From: Mucilaginibacter straminoryzae
Lineage (GTDB): Bacteria > Bacteroidota > Bacteroidia > Sphingobacteriales > Sphingobacteriaceae
Direction: 5' to 3'
NCBI RefSeq assembly: GCF_022953055.1
Contig: NZ_JALJEJ010000009.1
Span: 117,846 to 181,845, forward strand
Length of the DNA stretch: 64,000 bases
In this document: positions 52,473-60,462 of the stretch, piece by piece
Layout: the number at the start of each line of letters is the position of its first letter
Position numbering within the stretch: the stretch's first letter is position 1
Translations under genes and position numbers: made by a program
Notes under the pieces: generated by a model
Database searches by the model: none
The model's input: only the letters and a program-made list of their open reading frames with translations
What the model was told of the DNA's origin: nothing

Positions 52473-53723
52473 TTATTGACTGATCGCCTGCTGATATTTC
52501 TCTTTATCGAACTCGTTCTCGCTTTCGGCAATCACTACAGTTGCAATACCATTACCGATGACGTTGGTTAGCGCCCTGGCCAGCGACATAAACCTATCCA
52601 CCCCTAACAATATGGCTACGCTTTCCAGTGGAATTACCTTAATGGCCGTTAGCGTAGATGCCAGCACAATAAACCCACTTCCGGTTACCCCTGCCGCACC
52701 CTTACTGGTCACCATCAGGATGCCGATGATCGTAAGCTCCTGCCCTAGCGAAAGCGGGATATGAAACACCTGCGCGAGGAAGATGACAGACATGGAAAGA
52801 TAAATTGTCGTGCCATCCAGGTTGAAGGAATATCCCGTTGGGATCACTAAACCCACCACTGAGCGCGAAGCACCAAACTGCTCCATCTTCACCATCATGC
52901 TTGGCAGCACGGGTTCGGAAGAAGAGGTACCCAGCACGATCAGTATTTCTTCCTTAATATGCTTCAGGTATTTCCATAAGCTGAATTTCGCCAGCATACA
53001 GACGATGTTCAATACAATAAAAATGAACAGCAACATGGTAAGGTACACCGCGCCAAGCAGTTTCAGCATGGGGATTAAGGTAGTCAGCCCGTACGTACCT
53101 ACGGTAAAGGCCATCCCGCCGAAGGCGCCGATGGGTGCCACTTTCATCACCACGCCCATGATATTAAAAAACACTTTAGAGAGCTTTTCAAATGTGGTAA
53201 TCACCGACTTCCCGGTCTCGCCCATCTTACTTAGCCCGTAACCAAAAAGAATGGCAAAGAATAAGATCTGCAGGATATCGCCTTTGGCAAAAGCATCAAC
53301 TACGTTGCCGGGGACAATATGTGCGAAGAATTCGCCCCACTTCATATGCTCGCCCTGCTCGGTGTAGGCCTGCAACTTGGCATCGGCAGTATGATGCGCA
53401 GCCGCTATCTGCATACCCTCGCCGGGTTTCAGGATCTCTGACATGATGACGCCCATCGCCAGCGCAAAAGTGGTGATCACCTCGAAGTAGAGGATCGCCT
53501 TTCCGCCTACCCGGCCAACTTTCTTCATGTCGTTCATATTGGCAATGCCCAGCACAATGGTAAAGAAGATGATCGGGCCTATGAGCATCGTGATCATGTT
53601 GATGAACACCTTGCTGATAGTTTGTGCCGTTGGGGCGAAAGATTTAAAATAAACCCCGACCACTACCCCAAGCACAATGGCCAGCAGCACCTGGAACGTA
53701 AGATTAGAAAATAAGCGTTTCAT
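52473..53723 (-). CDS. Dicarboxylate/amino acid:cation symporter (DAACS family)
   Basis: 416 residues, eight helices plus re-entrant hairpins. Family motifs: GTSSSEPVLPSMMVKMEQFG (serine-rich hairpin), GYSFNLDGTTIYLSMSVIFLAQ, SKGAAGVTGSGFIVLASTL and DRFMSLARALTNVIGNGIATVVI. It takes up glutamate/aspartate or C4-dicarboxylates with Na+ or H+. ATG 53723 (MKRLFSNLTFQVLLAI) was chosen over an upstream in-frame codon. Substrate not determined. Confidence 0.94.
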   Translation of the reverse strand: MKRLFSNLTFQVLLAIVLGVVVGVYFKSFAPTAQTISKVFINMITMLIGPIIFFTIVLGIANMNDMKKVGRVGGKAILYFEVITTFALAMGVIMSEILKPGEGMQIAAAHHTADAKLQAYTEQGEHMKWGEFFAHIVPGNVVDAFAKGDILQILFFAILFGYGLSKMGETGKSVITTFEKLSKVFFNIMGVVMKVAPIGAFGGMAFTVGTYGLTTLIPMLKLLGAVYLTMLLFIFIVLNIVCMLAKFSLWKYLKHIKEEILIVLGTSSSEPVLPSMMVKMEQFGASRSVVGLVIPTGYSFNLDGTTIYLSMSVIFLAQVFHIPLSLGQELTIIGILMVTSKGAAGVTGSGFIVLASTLTAIKVIPLESVAILLGVDRFMSLARALTNVIGNGIATVVIAESENEFDKEKYQQAISQ

Positions 53724-53852
53724 GAATGCTAAAAATAGGATTATTATCGGGATTGATATTTGAGACTGATCCAATAAAGACAAATCTCTTCTCTTTCCGT
53801 ACGTTCACTATTTAAACGATAAGTATTTTTCGTAATTTCACTTAGTACCTTT

Positions 53853-54389
53853 ATGCCGAACTATAATTCTCCATGGCAAAAATCGCTTAGGTTTTGGCCA
53901 ACCCAACCTTTAACCAAGATTGGCGCTACTCCTATTTTCTCCATTGTAGTTATCTTAGCCAGTGTTTTCACATCCTGGTTAATGATGTCTTCTCGTAAAG
54001 ATTTCGACCCTAAATTTTTCCCGCGTTTCGATGTTGCAGAGAACAGGCATGTCGGCCAGATTATATTTACTAATAGTGCTGATAGCGCTGTGAAGTATGC
54101 CATTGATGACATAAAAAGAAATAAAATTTACTACATCCAGGCAGGGGAACTCGAGGATCATAGAAATGACTCTATCTTTTTCGATTATGTCCGTCGTAGA
54201 TTTAATATAAACTTTGTCCGTTATTCTTATCATTATATACCGCTGGGAGTACGCAAATATGATAGTGTTATGTTCCAGTATCTCTATAAGAAGAATTATC
54301 CCGAAATGGGCAAAATGTATTTAGACGCGTTCAAACATTATGATCGCGTTCATCAGACGCACGAGTTTGATTACATCTATAATAAGTAA
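53853..54389 (+). CDS. Single-pass membrane protein, unknown function
   Basis: 178 residues. One transmembrane helix (about 27-45, IFSIVVILASVFTSWLMM), then a soluble domain rich in Phe/Tyr/Asp (residues 50-178: KYAIDDIKRNKIYYIQAG, FFDYVRRRFNINFVRYSYHYIPLGVRKYD). No known family. Lower GC than the flanking genes. A near -7 box TAATTTCA lies at 53833. It precedes leuS by 81 bases. Confidence 0.7.
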   Translation: MPNYNSPWQKSLRFWPTQPLTKIGATPIFSIVVILASVFTSWLMMSSRKDFDPKFFPRFDVAENRHVGQIIFTNSADSAVKYAIDDIKRNKIYYIQAGELEDHRNDSIFFDYVRRRFNINFVRYSYHYIPLGVRKYDSVMFQYLYKKNYPEMGKMYLDAFKHYDRVHQTHEFDYIYNK

Positions 54390-54470
54390 ACGTTGCCATC
54401 CTTTTCTCCTCATTATCTACCTAATCCATCTATATTTTCGTAATTTCGCGCAATTTTAGCGTGCGTAATT

Positions 54471-57400
54471 ATGGATTATCAGTTTAAAGATATCGAGAAA
54501 AAATGGCAGCAGTTCTGGGCAGAAAACCAGACTTTCAAAGCCGACAATAACTCAGCAAAACCCAAATACTATGTGCTCGACATGTTTCCATACCCATCCG
54601 GGGCGGGACTGCATGTGGGTCACCCGCTGGGCTATATTGCCTCTGATATCTTTTCACGCTACAAACGCCTGCGCGGTTTTAACGTACTGCACCCTATGGG
54701 CTACGATTCGTTCGGCCTACCTGCCGAGCAGTACGCCATCCAAACCGGGCAACACCCGGCCTTAACCACCGAACAAAACATCAACACGTACCGCCGCCAG
54801 TTGGATCAGATCGGTTTCTCTTTCGACTGGAGCCGCGAAGTGCGCACCAGCTCGCCCGACTATTACAAGTGGACGCAGTGGATCTTTATGCAGTTGTTCA
54901 ACTCATGGTATAACAAAGCGGCAGATAAGGCAGAATCTATCCAGAAACTGGTAGAACATTTTGAAAAACATGGCTCTAAAGACATCGATGCCGTTTGCGA
55001 CGAAGATATTTTAACCTTCACTGCAGATGAGTGGAAAGCCCTGAGCAACGAAGAACAGCAGCGCGAACTGTTAAAATACCGCCTCACTTACCTGCGCGAA
55101 AGCACCGTAAACTGGTGCGCAGCGCTTGGTACCGTATTGGCAAACGATGAGGTAAAAGACGGCTTTTCTGAGCGCGGCGGTTACCCCGTTGAGCAAAAGA
55201 AAATGATGCAGTGGAGCATGCGTATCACCGCTTATGCCGAGCGTTTATTGCAAGGCTTAGATACCATCGACTGGCCCGAGCCGCTGAAAGAAATGCAGCG
55301 CAACTGGATCGGCAAAAGCGTGGGAGCCAGTGTGAGGTTCAGCCTCTCCCCAACCCTCTCCGAAGGAGAGGTAGCTGATAAAGCCCACCCTGCCGGGGAG
55401 GGTTTGGGTGGGGCTATCGAAGTTTTCACTACCCGTGTTGATACTATTTTCGGTGTTACCTTTTTGGTGATCGCGCCAGAGCATGAACTGGTAGCCCAGA
55501 TTACCACGCCAGAGCAAAAAGCTGACGTCGAGGCGTATATCGCACAAACTAAAAAGAAATCGGAGCTGGACCGTATGGCCGATACCAAAACGGTATCTGG
55601 CGCCTTTACCGGTGCTTATGTACTGAACCCGCTGAACGGCGAGAAAATACCGGTTTGGATTGCCGATTATGTACTGGCTGGCTACGGTACAGGTGCAGTA
55701 ATGGCGGTACCTTCGGGCGACCAGCGCGACTACCTGTTTGCCAAGCATTTTAACCTGCCGATTGTTCCGATCATTGATATTCAAAACATTGAGAAAGAAG
55801 CCGACCCGACAAAGGAAGGTAAATACATCAACTCCGACTTTATTAACGGTATGGGCTACAAAGAGGCCACTGCTGCCGTTATTGCCAAATTAGAACAGTT
55901 GGGCGCCGGCAAGGCGCGGGTAAACTTCCGTATGCGTGACGCGATCTTTGGTCGCCAGCGTTACTGGGGCGAACCGGTTCCGGTTTACTTCAAAGGTGAT
56001 CTGCCGTATTTAATAAGCGAAAGCGACTTACCGTTATTGCTTCCCGAAATTGATAAATACCTGCCTACTGAAACCGGTGAACCACCATTGGGCCGCGCTG
56101 AGGGATGGGCTTATAAGGCCTCTCCTAAATCCTCTCCAGAGGAGAGGACTTCTGAAATTAACAACTCCCTCTCCCACGGAGAGGGCCAGGGTGAGGCTTT
56201 CCCTTACGAACTCTCCACCATGCCGGGTTGGGCAGGCAGCAGCTGGTACTGGTACCGCTATATGGATGCACATAACAACCAGGAATTTGCTTCAAAAAAA
56301 GCGATCGAATACTGGAAGGATGTAGATCTGTATATCGGCGGTTCTGAACACGCTACCGGACACTTACTGTACAGCCGTTTCTGGAACAAGTTTTTGAAAG
56401 ACTTAGACCTGGTGGTAGAAGAAGAGCCATTTAAGAAACTGATCAACCAGGGGATGATTCAGGGTCGAAGCAGCTTCGTGTATCGGTTAAATTACTATTT
56501 AACTTCTAGACAAAAATTAACTGCAGAACAAGAGGGTGAGTGGTTAAAAGCTAATAAAGATAAAGTGCCTTTAATCTTTGTATCAAAAGAAATAGCAGAC
56601 ATTATAGGTAACAGTAGAGATGAAAGAGATTTAACCGTTGAAAGAATTCATCTACTATTGAAAGATGTACTAGATCAAATTGACGGAAGAATATTACTAA
56701 CAGAATCTTCCGAAAATATGGTGAGTGCAATGCATGTTGATGTTAATATTGTGAATAATGATGTTTTAAATATTGACGAATTTAGAAAGTGGAGGCAAGA
56801 TTTTGAAAATGCAGTTTTTGTATCACATACCGGCAAATACTTATGCGGCTCAGAAGTAGAAAAGATGTCCAAGTCAAAATGGAATGTAGTGAACCCTGAC
56901 GACATTATCGAACGCTACGGTGCCGATACGCTGCGCATGTACGAAATGTTCTTGGGGCCGCTGGAGCAAAGCAAGCCATGGAATACCAACGGTATCGAAG
57001 GGGTTTTCAAATTCCTGCGTAAATTCTGGCGTTTGTTCCACAACGATGCCTGGGAATTTACAGTAAGCAACGAAGCGCCAACCAAGGCCGAACTGAAATC
57101 GCTGCATAAAATTATTCGCAAGGTAGAAGAAGACATCGAGCGCTTTTCGTTCAATACCTCGGTTTCCAGCTTCATGATCGCCGTTAACGAACTTACCGAT
57201 CTAAAGTGCAACAAGCGTGCTATTTTGCAGGAGATGGTGATCATCCTGTCGCCTTATGCACCGCACATTTGCGAAGAACTTTGGGCGCTATTAGGTAACC
57301 CGGACGGTAGCTTATCTTATGCACCTTTCCCTAAATTCAACCCGGAATACCTGGTAGAAGACGAGTTTGCTTACCCGATCTCTATCAATGGCAAAACCAA

Positions 57401-57548
57401 AATGAATTTGAGCATCCCGCTGTCATTAGAAGTGAAAGATGTGGAGGCATTTGTACTTGCCAATGCCGACGTTCAGAAATACCTGGATGGCAAAGCACCT
57501 AAAAAGGTGATTGTGGTAAAAGGCCGCATTGTGAACCTGGTAGTATAG
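54471..57548 (+). CDS. leuS: Leucyl-tRNA synthetase with three unusual insertions
   Basis: 1025 residues; class I synthetase with HIGH motif in PYPSGAGLHVGHPLGY (near residue 45), editing domain (TTRVDTIFGVTFLVIAPEHEL, and VMAVPSGDQRDYLFA), GSEHATGHLLYSRFW and KMSKS at residues 798-802, then anticodon-binding and C-terminal domains. It is longer than usual because of in-frame inserts: residues 291-315 (bases 55341-55415) and 550-576 (56118-56198) are translated R2 repeats, and about 670-795 (56480-56855) is AT rich with extra sequence. The frame stays open throughout. Confidence 0.95.
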   Translation: MDYQFKDIEKKWQQFWAENQTFKADNNSAKPKYYVLDMFPYPSGAGLHVGHPLGYIASDIFSRYKRLRGFNVLHPMGYDSFGLPAEQYAIQTGQHPALTTEQNINTYRRQLDQIGFSFDWSREVRTSSPDYYKWTQWIFMQLFNSWYNKAADKAESIQKLVEHFEKHGSKDIDAVCDEDILTFTADEWKALSNEEQQRELLKYRLTYLRESTVNWCAALGTVLANDEVKDGFSERGGYPVEQKKMMQWSMRITAYAERLLQGLDTIDWPEPLKEMQRNWIGKSVGASVRFSLSPTLSEGEVADKAHPAGEGLGGAIEVFTTRVDTIFGVTFLVIAPEHELVAQITTPEQKADVEAYIAQTKKKSELDRMADTKTVSGAFTGAYVLNPLNGEKIPVWIADYVLAGYGTGAVMAVPSGDQRDYLFAKHFNLPIVPIIDIQNIEKEADPTKEGKYINSDFINGMGYKEATAAVIAKLEQLGAGKARVNFRMRDAIFGRQRYWGEPVPVYFKGDLPYLISESDLPLLLPEIDKYLPTETGEPPLGRAEGWAYKASPKSSPEERTSEINNSLSHGEGQGEAFPYELSTMPGWAGSSWYWYRYMDAHNNQEFASKKAIEYWKDVDLYIGGSEHATGHLLYSRFWNKFLKDLDLVVEEEPFKKLINQGMIQGRSSFVYRLNYYLTSRQKLTAEQEGEWLKANKDKVPLIFVSKEIADIIGNSRDERDLTVERIHLLLKDVLDQIDGRILLTESSENMVSAMHVDVNIVNNDVLNIDEFRKWRQDFENAVFVSHTGKYLCGSEVEKMSKSKWNVVNPDDIIERYGADTLRMYEMFLGPLEQSKPWNTNGIEGVFKFLRKFWRLFHNDAWEFTVSNEAPTKAELKSLHKIIRKVEEDIERFSFNTSVSSFMIAVNELTDLKCNKRAILQEMVIILSPYAPHICEELWALLGNPDGSLSYAPFPKFNPEYLVEDEFAYPISINGKTKMNLSIPLSLEVKDVEAFVLANADVQKYLDGKAPKKVIVVKGRIVNLVV
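55341..55415 (+). repeat. R2 palindromic repeat inserted in frame in leuS, copy 1
   Basis: Two adjacent palindromes (CCTCTCCGAAGGAGAGG, then CCCACCCTGCCGGGGAGGGT) of the intergenic R2 family, translated as 25 extra residues beginning SLSPTLSEGE between VRF and AIEVF. Length is a multiple of three, with no stop. Confidence 0.85.
56118..56198 (+). repeat. R2 palindromic repeat inserted in frame in leuS, copy 2
   Basis: Palindromes CCTCTCCAGAGGAGAGG and CCCTCTCCCACGGAGAGGG, encoding 27 residues (ASPKSSPEER...GEGQGEA) between GWAYK and FPYEL. Length is a multiple of three. Confidence 0.85.
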
Positions 57549-57553
57549 ATAGA

Positions 57554-57574
57554 GACAAGAAGCCAGAAATAAGA
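57554..57574 (+). repeat. Short heptamer array after the leuS stop codon
   Basis: Three degenerate units (GACAAGA, AGCCAGA, AATAAGA) five bases after the stop, resembling the NNCAAGA arrays behind uvrA and sucD. Confidence 0.5.
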
Positions 57575-57577
57575 TTT

Positions 57578-57603
57578 AAGCAGGCTTCGGCCTGCTTTTT
57601 TTA
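57578..57603 (+). terminator. leuS terminator
   Basis: 8-bp perfect stem (57578-57585 with 57590-57597), TTCG tetraloop, T-tail. Very strong. Confidence 0.92.
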
Positions 57604-57780
57604 TGCTCGTTTCGATTTTGAATTCACCTCTTGAGGAGGGTTAGGGATGCGTCCTATGGAATTGCTGCGCTTAGCCGTCGCTCGGCTCCCGCCGAGTGAC
57701 CATTATTCTGCAATTGGATTAATAGTCGTCACTCGCTACAAGCAAGCGACTGCAGTAAGAGTGTGTCAATCTTCTACATT

Positions 57781-57866
57781 TTGAATTCCCCTCTTAAGAG
57801 GGGTTAGGGGTGTGTCTTTACCGTTATCAAACAGAGGCACGAAGTATCGTGCCTCTACAAAAACCC
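57781..57866. repeat. Composite R2+R3 repeat, copy 1
   Basis: CCCCTCTTAAGAGGGGTTAG palindrome, then GGTGTGTCTTTACCGTTATC, then GAGGCACGAAGTATCGTGCCTC palindrome. Confidence 0.8.
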
Positions 57867-57912
57867 CATCTATCATTGCGAACTCCTACGGAATGCGGCG
57901 ATCTTCTTCGCT

Positions 57913-57998
57913 TTGAATTCCCCTCTTCAGAGGGGTTAGGGGTGTGTCTTTACCGTTATCGAAGAGAGAAACGAAGTATCGTGTCTCTACAACGCAAG
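57913..57998. repeat. Composite R2+R3 repeat, copy 2
   Basis: Same order and near-identical to copy 1, starting 132 bases later; the R3 palindrome has compensating changes (GAGAAACGAAGTATCGTGTCTC). Confidence 0.8.
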
Positions 57999-58006
57999 CA
58001 ACCACT

Positions 58007-58732
58007 TCAATCCTTTATGGACGGCAGATTCGTAGCATTGCCTTTCTTACGCTGGATCACGTACTGCAGCATCAGCAGCATGTTATTCTTATCATTCGTA
58101 GCAACGTTGGTTTTATTGAACTGATTAATCCATCCTGCCTGTAAATTCAATGACTTGTTAAACTGGTATCCTAATGCGGCAGAGATACGATTACGTTCGA
58201 AATTGGGAGCTTTATCAGTAAAAAACACTTCATCAAATACTGAAACAAAGGCCGTTTTAGGAACAAAAGCGGCATGGTTCAGCGGCACCAGGAAGTTGAT
58301 GCGATATCTGAAACGGTTACGATAACCGGTGTTCAGCCAGCGTTGTTCTACCCTGTAGCGGTGTTCAAACTTCACCCGCCCGACAAATTGTACAGAGGTA
58401 AACTGCTCCCAAAACCGGGTCTCGGTGGTCTGCGGCCCTTCGCCTAAATCACGGTAGTCGTAAGTCGTGTAACGGCCGGTACCTAACAGCACGTAAGCAC
58501 GGTCGTCAAAGTTGTAGCTTACTCCGCCTTTTACTTCGTAATAGAAAAACTTGCGAAAATAAGTCTGATCGGTACGCCCCTGCAATTCGGCATAACCACC
58601 CCAACGTTGCTCTTTGTTACCCGGCAATATCACTGTCGCGATACCCCAGGTACCGGGTTTAGCAGACTGAGCATAACTATTTTTAACCAGAACCAGCAGC
58701 AGAAGCAGCACAAGAAGACGAATAGAAGGCAT
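58007..58732 (-). CDS. DUF2490 outer-membrane-type protein
   Basis: 241 residues with a signal peptide (cleavage after VKNSYAQ). Beta-strand-rich pattern typical of DUF2490: WGIATVILPGNKEQRWGGYAELQGR, VLLGTGRYTTYDYR, FWEQFTSVQFVGRVKFEHRYRVEQRW, RNRFRYRINFLVPLN, and NRISAALGYQFNKSLNLQAGWINQF. Probably a small outer-membrane barrel. Function unknown. -7 box at 58767-58774. Confidence 0.88.
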   Translation of the reverse strand: MPSIRLLVLLLLLVLVKNSYAQSAKPGTWGIATVILPGNKEQRWGGYAELQGRTDQTYFRKFFYYEVKGGVSYNFDDRAYVLLGTGRYTTYDYRDLGEGPQTTETRFWEQFTSVQFVGRVKFEHRYRVEQRWLNTGYRNRFRYRINFLVPLNHAAFVPKTAFVSVFDEVFFTDKAPNFERNRISAALGYQFNKSLNLQAGWINQFNKTNVATNDKNNMLLMLQYVIQRKKGNATNLPSIKD

Positions 58733-58766
58733 TATCGCAATGTTAAATTTTTGTTAACAATTCGCG

Positions 58767-58774
58767 CAAAAGTA
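58767..58774 (-). promoter_or_regulatory. -7 box of the DUF2490 gene
   Basis: TACTTTTG on the minus strand, 34 bases before the ATG; no ideal -33 TTG. Confidence 0.55.
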
Positions 58775-58839
58775 TAAAACCCTTTAAATAATCTTAAATC
58801 TGTTAATATTCGTACTCTCCTAAATGCAGTTTAAGCCAT

Positions 58840-59982
58840 TTACGCCTCCCACTTAAACGTTTTGATAGCAACGGCGTAGATACCCACGCCCCATAACGCC
58901 AGGATGAGTAATTGGTGGGTTACCTCGTTCAAACCAGCTCCTTCAAAAGCCACCTTACGCATCGCATCATTCAAATGCGTCAACGGCAGTACATTGCTAA
59001 TCGGTTGTAGCCATTTCGGGAAAGCGCTGGTAGAAAAGAAAGTACCTGAAAGCAGGAATTGCGGCAGAGTGATGATGTTGGACAGCGGCGGGATGCTGCT
59101 CTCGTTCTTGGCCAGGCCGGAAATGGTAAAGCCAAAACCCATAAACACGATCAGCCCGAAAATTGCCAGCACCAGCATGTTCAGCACCGTAATCCAGCCA
59201 TGTATCAGCGTAAAGCCGAAAACAAAGTGACCGATCATGATGATAAATATCGCACCAAGTAAAGCAAAACTGATCCGCGCGATCATCTCCCCGCCAACGA
59301 TACTATATTTCTTTACCGGAGTAGCGAAGAAGCGTTTGATCACCAGTGTCTGGCGAAGGCTCAGGAACACAAACGCAGTACCAAATACACCGGTACTCAG
59401 CAGCGAGAAACCCAACTGCCCCGGCAGGATAAAATCGATGTATTTATACTCGCGGCCGCTTATGGTTTCCTGTTTCAGTTCGGCAACAGGCGGCGGCATT
59501 TTACTGCCTGCCGTATTCATCTGGAAAAGAATACTATTGAGGATTGATTTCAGGATGTTCCCCTTATCCATAGATGCCGCACTGTATTTCACATCAACCG
59601 TGAATGGGGGATGTTGAGGCATTCCCGGCACCAAAGGATTAACATTCAAGCTATTTTTAATAATACGTATCTCCGCATCAATGCTTCCTTTTTTCAGGTT
59701 CTTTAGCATATCTGCCTCACTTTGCTTGGTAATTAGCTTAATCACCTTACTTTGCTTTAATACCTTATAAATCGGGTTCAGCGTGTCCGATCCTTTTGCC
59801 ACGCCTACATCAACCACCACTCCCCCGCCGCCGATATTAGCAAATACCACGATAAAGATCAGCGGGAATAAAAGACTGAATACCACCGCCGACGGGCTGC
59901 GTAAAATAGAGCGCAAACTGGCCTTGGCAATCGCCATGGTTGCGTTGAAATTGCTATAATTATTAGGGTTGTTATTGTTCAT
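58840..59982 (-). CDS. ABC-2 type transporter permease
   Basis: 380 residues. N-terminal helix (about 25-50), periplasmic domain to about residue 180, then five or six helices (HFVFGFTLIHGWITVLNMLVLAIFGLIVFMGFGFTISGLAKNE, PQFLLSGTFFSTSAFPKWLQPISNVLPLTHLNDAMR). Partner of the ATPase at 60463-61227, with a four-helix-bundle gene in between. The 15-residue Asn-rich start may be an accretion; the alternative ATG at 59937 (MAIAKASLRSILRS) looks more like the family start. Substrate unknown. Confidence 0.9.
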   Translation of the reverse strand: MNNNNPNNYSNFNATMAIAKASLRSILRSPSAVVFSLLFPLIFIVVFANIGGGGVVVDVGVAKGSDTLNPIYKVLKQSKVIKLITKQSEADMLKNLKKGSIDAEIRIIKNSLNVNPLVPGMPQHPPFTVDVKYSAASMDKGNILKSILNSILFQMNTAGSKMPPPVAELKQETISGREYKYIDFILPGQLGFSLLSTGVFGTAFVFLSLRQTLVIKRFFATPVKKYSIVGGEMIARISFALLGAIFIIMIGHFVFGFTLIHGWITVLNMLVLAIFGLIVFMGFGFTISGLAKNESSIPPLSNIITLPQFLLSGTFFSTSAFPKWLQPISNVLPLTHLNDAMRKVAFEGAGLNEVTHQLLILALWGVGIYAVAIKTFKWEA

Positions 59983-59994
59983 TGGTTCAATAGT

Positions 59995-60036
59995 TCATTA
60001 GTCATTGGTCGTTAGTCATTAGTCATCAGTCATTAG
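59995..60036 (-). repeat. Heptamer array at the end of the four-helix-bundle gene
   Basis: On the minus strand six units of CTAATGA type (CTAATGA, CTGATGA, CTAATGA, CTAACGA, CCAATGA, CTAATGA). The first units encode the last residues LMTDD and the stop codon. Related CCAATGA wording continues to the permease ATG. Confidence 0.8.
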
Positions 60037-60390
60037 GGGGCCGATGTATTTGATGTAAGTATTAAGTTTCAGGTAAATGGTTTCCAGCTTTTTAATGTTC
60101 TTTAAAAAATCCTCTTGTTTAATTAACTGCCGGTTATAAGCTTTGGTTAACCAGCTTTTTGTTTCTATTATTGATCCTCTGCTGTAGTAGCAAAAGTTTT
60201 TATTGTCTTTATAATGATATCTGCCAAAGCCTTCTGCAATGTTTGCGCTGATGGAATCGGCTGATCTGATAAGCTGTTTACCCAGGGTGTCTTTGGTAAA
60301 TTTATCCCAGTCATTCACCATTTTCCATACCTCATCTCCAAATTCCATAGAAAGGCTGTAGACTTCAATATCTTCTATCCTGTTACCCAT
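60019..60390 (-). CDS. Four-helix-bundle protein (23S rRNA IVS family)
   Basis: 123 residues, PF05635-type: IEDIEVYSLSMEFGDEVWKMVNDW, LGKQLIRSADSISANIAEGFGRYHYKDNKNFCYYSRGSIIETKSWLTKA. Family members are encoded in 23S rRNA intervening sequences, beside diversity-generating retroelements (Avd), or as orphans as here. It splits an ABC ATPase-permease operon and is flanked on both sides by inverted heptamer arrays; its terminal codons lie within one array. RNA binding is suspected for the family, not shown here. Confidence 0.9.
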   Translation of the reverse strand: MGNRIEDIEVYSLSMEFGDEVWKMVNDWDKFTKDTLGKQLIRSADSISANIAEGFGRYHYKDNKNFCYYSRGSIIETKSWLTKAYNRQLIKQEDFLKNIKKLETIYLKLNTYIKYIGPLMTDD

Positions 60391-60434
60391 AGTATTGGTA
60401 AGATTTTCGGTTAAAAATGGTTATTGGCAAAAGG

Positions 60435-60462
60435 CAATTGACCAATGACCAATGACTAATTA
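60435..60462 (+). repeat. Heptamer array after the ABC ATPase stop codon
   Basis: Plus-strand units CAATTGA, CCAATGA, CCAATGA, CTAATTA, i.e. the inverted counterpart of the array at 59995-60036. A 14-bp exact inverted repeat links them (59997-60010 with 60447-60460). It abuts the ATPase stop codon at 60463. Confidence 0.75.

Larger units (their letters stand above)
57604..58006. other. Repeat-rich non-coding island
   Basis: No gene. Holds a partial R2 copy (57617-57655), two copies of a composite element 132 bases apart (57781-57866 and 57913-57998) and R1-type fragments near 57866-57912. Confidence 0.75.

Noticed and set aside
54471..57548. leuS as a frameshifted pseudogene
   Set aside because: The frame is open end to end, both catalytic motifs are intact and it has a good terminator; insertions are multiples of three.
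60019..60390. Four-helix-bundle gene as part of a diversity-generating retroelement (Avd)
   Set aside because: No reverse transcriptase, template repeat or variable repeat is visible in the window.
59995..60462. CRISPR-like reading of the heptamer arrays
   Set aside because: Units are contiguous without spacers, too short and with no cas genes.
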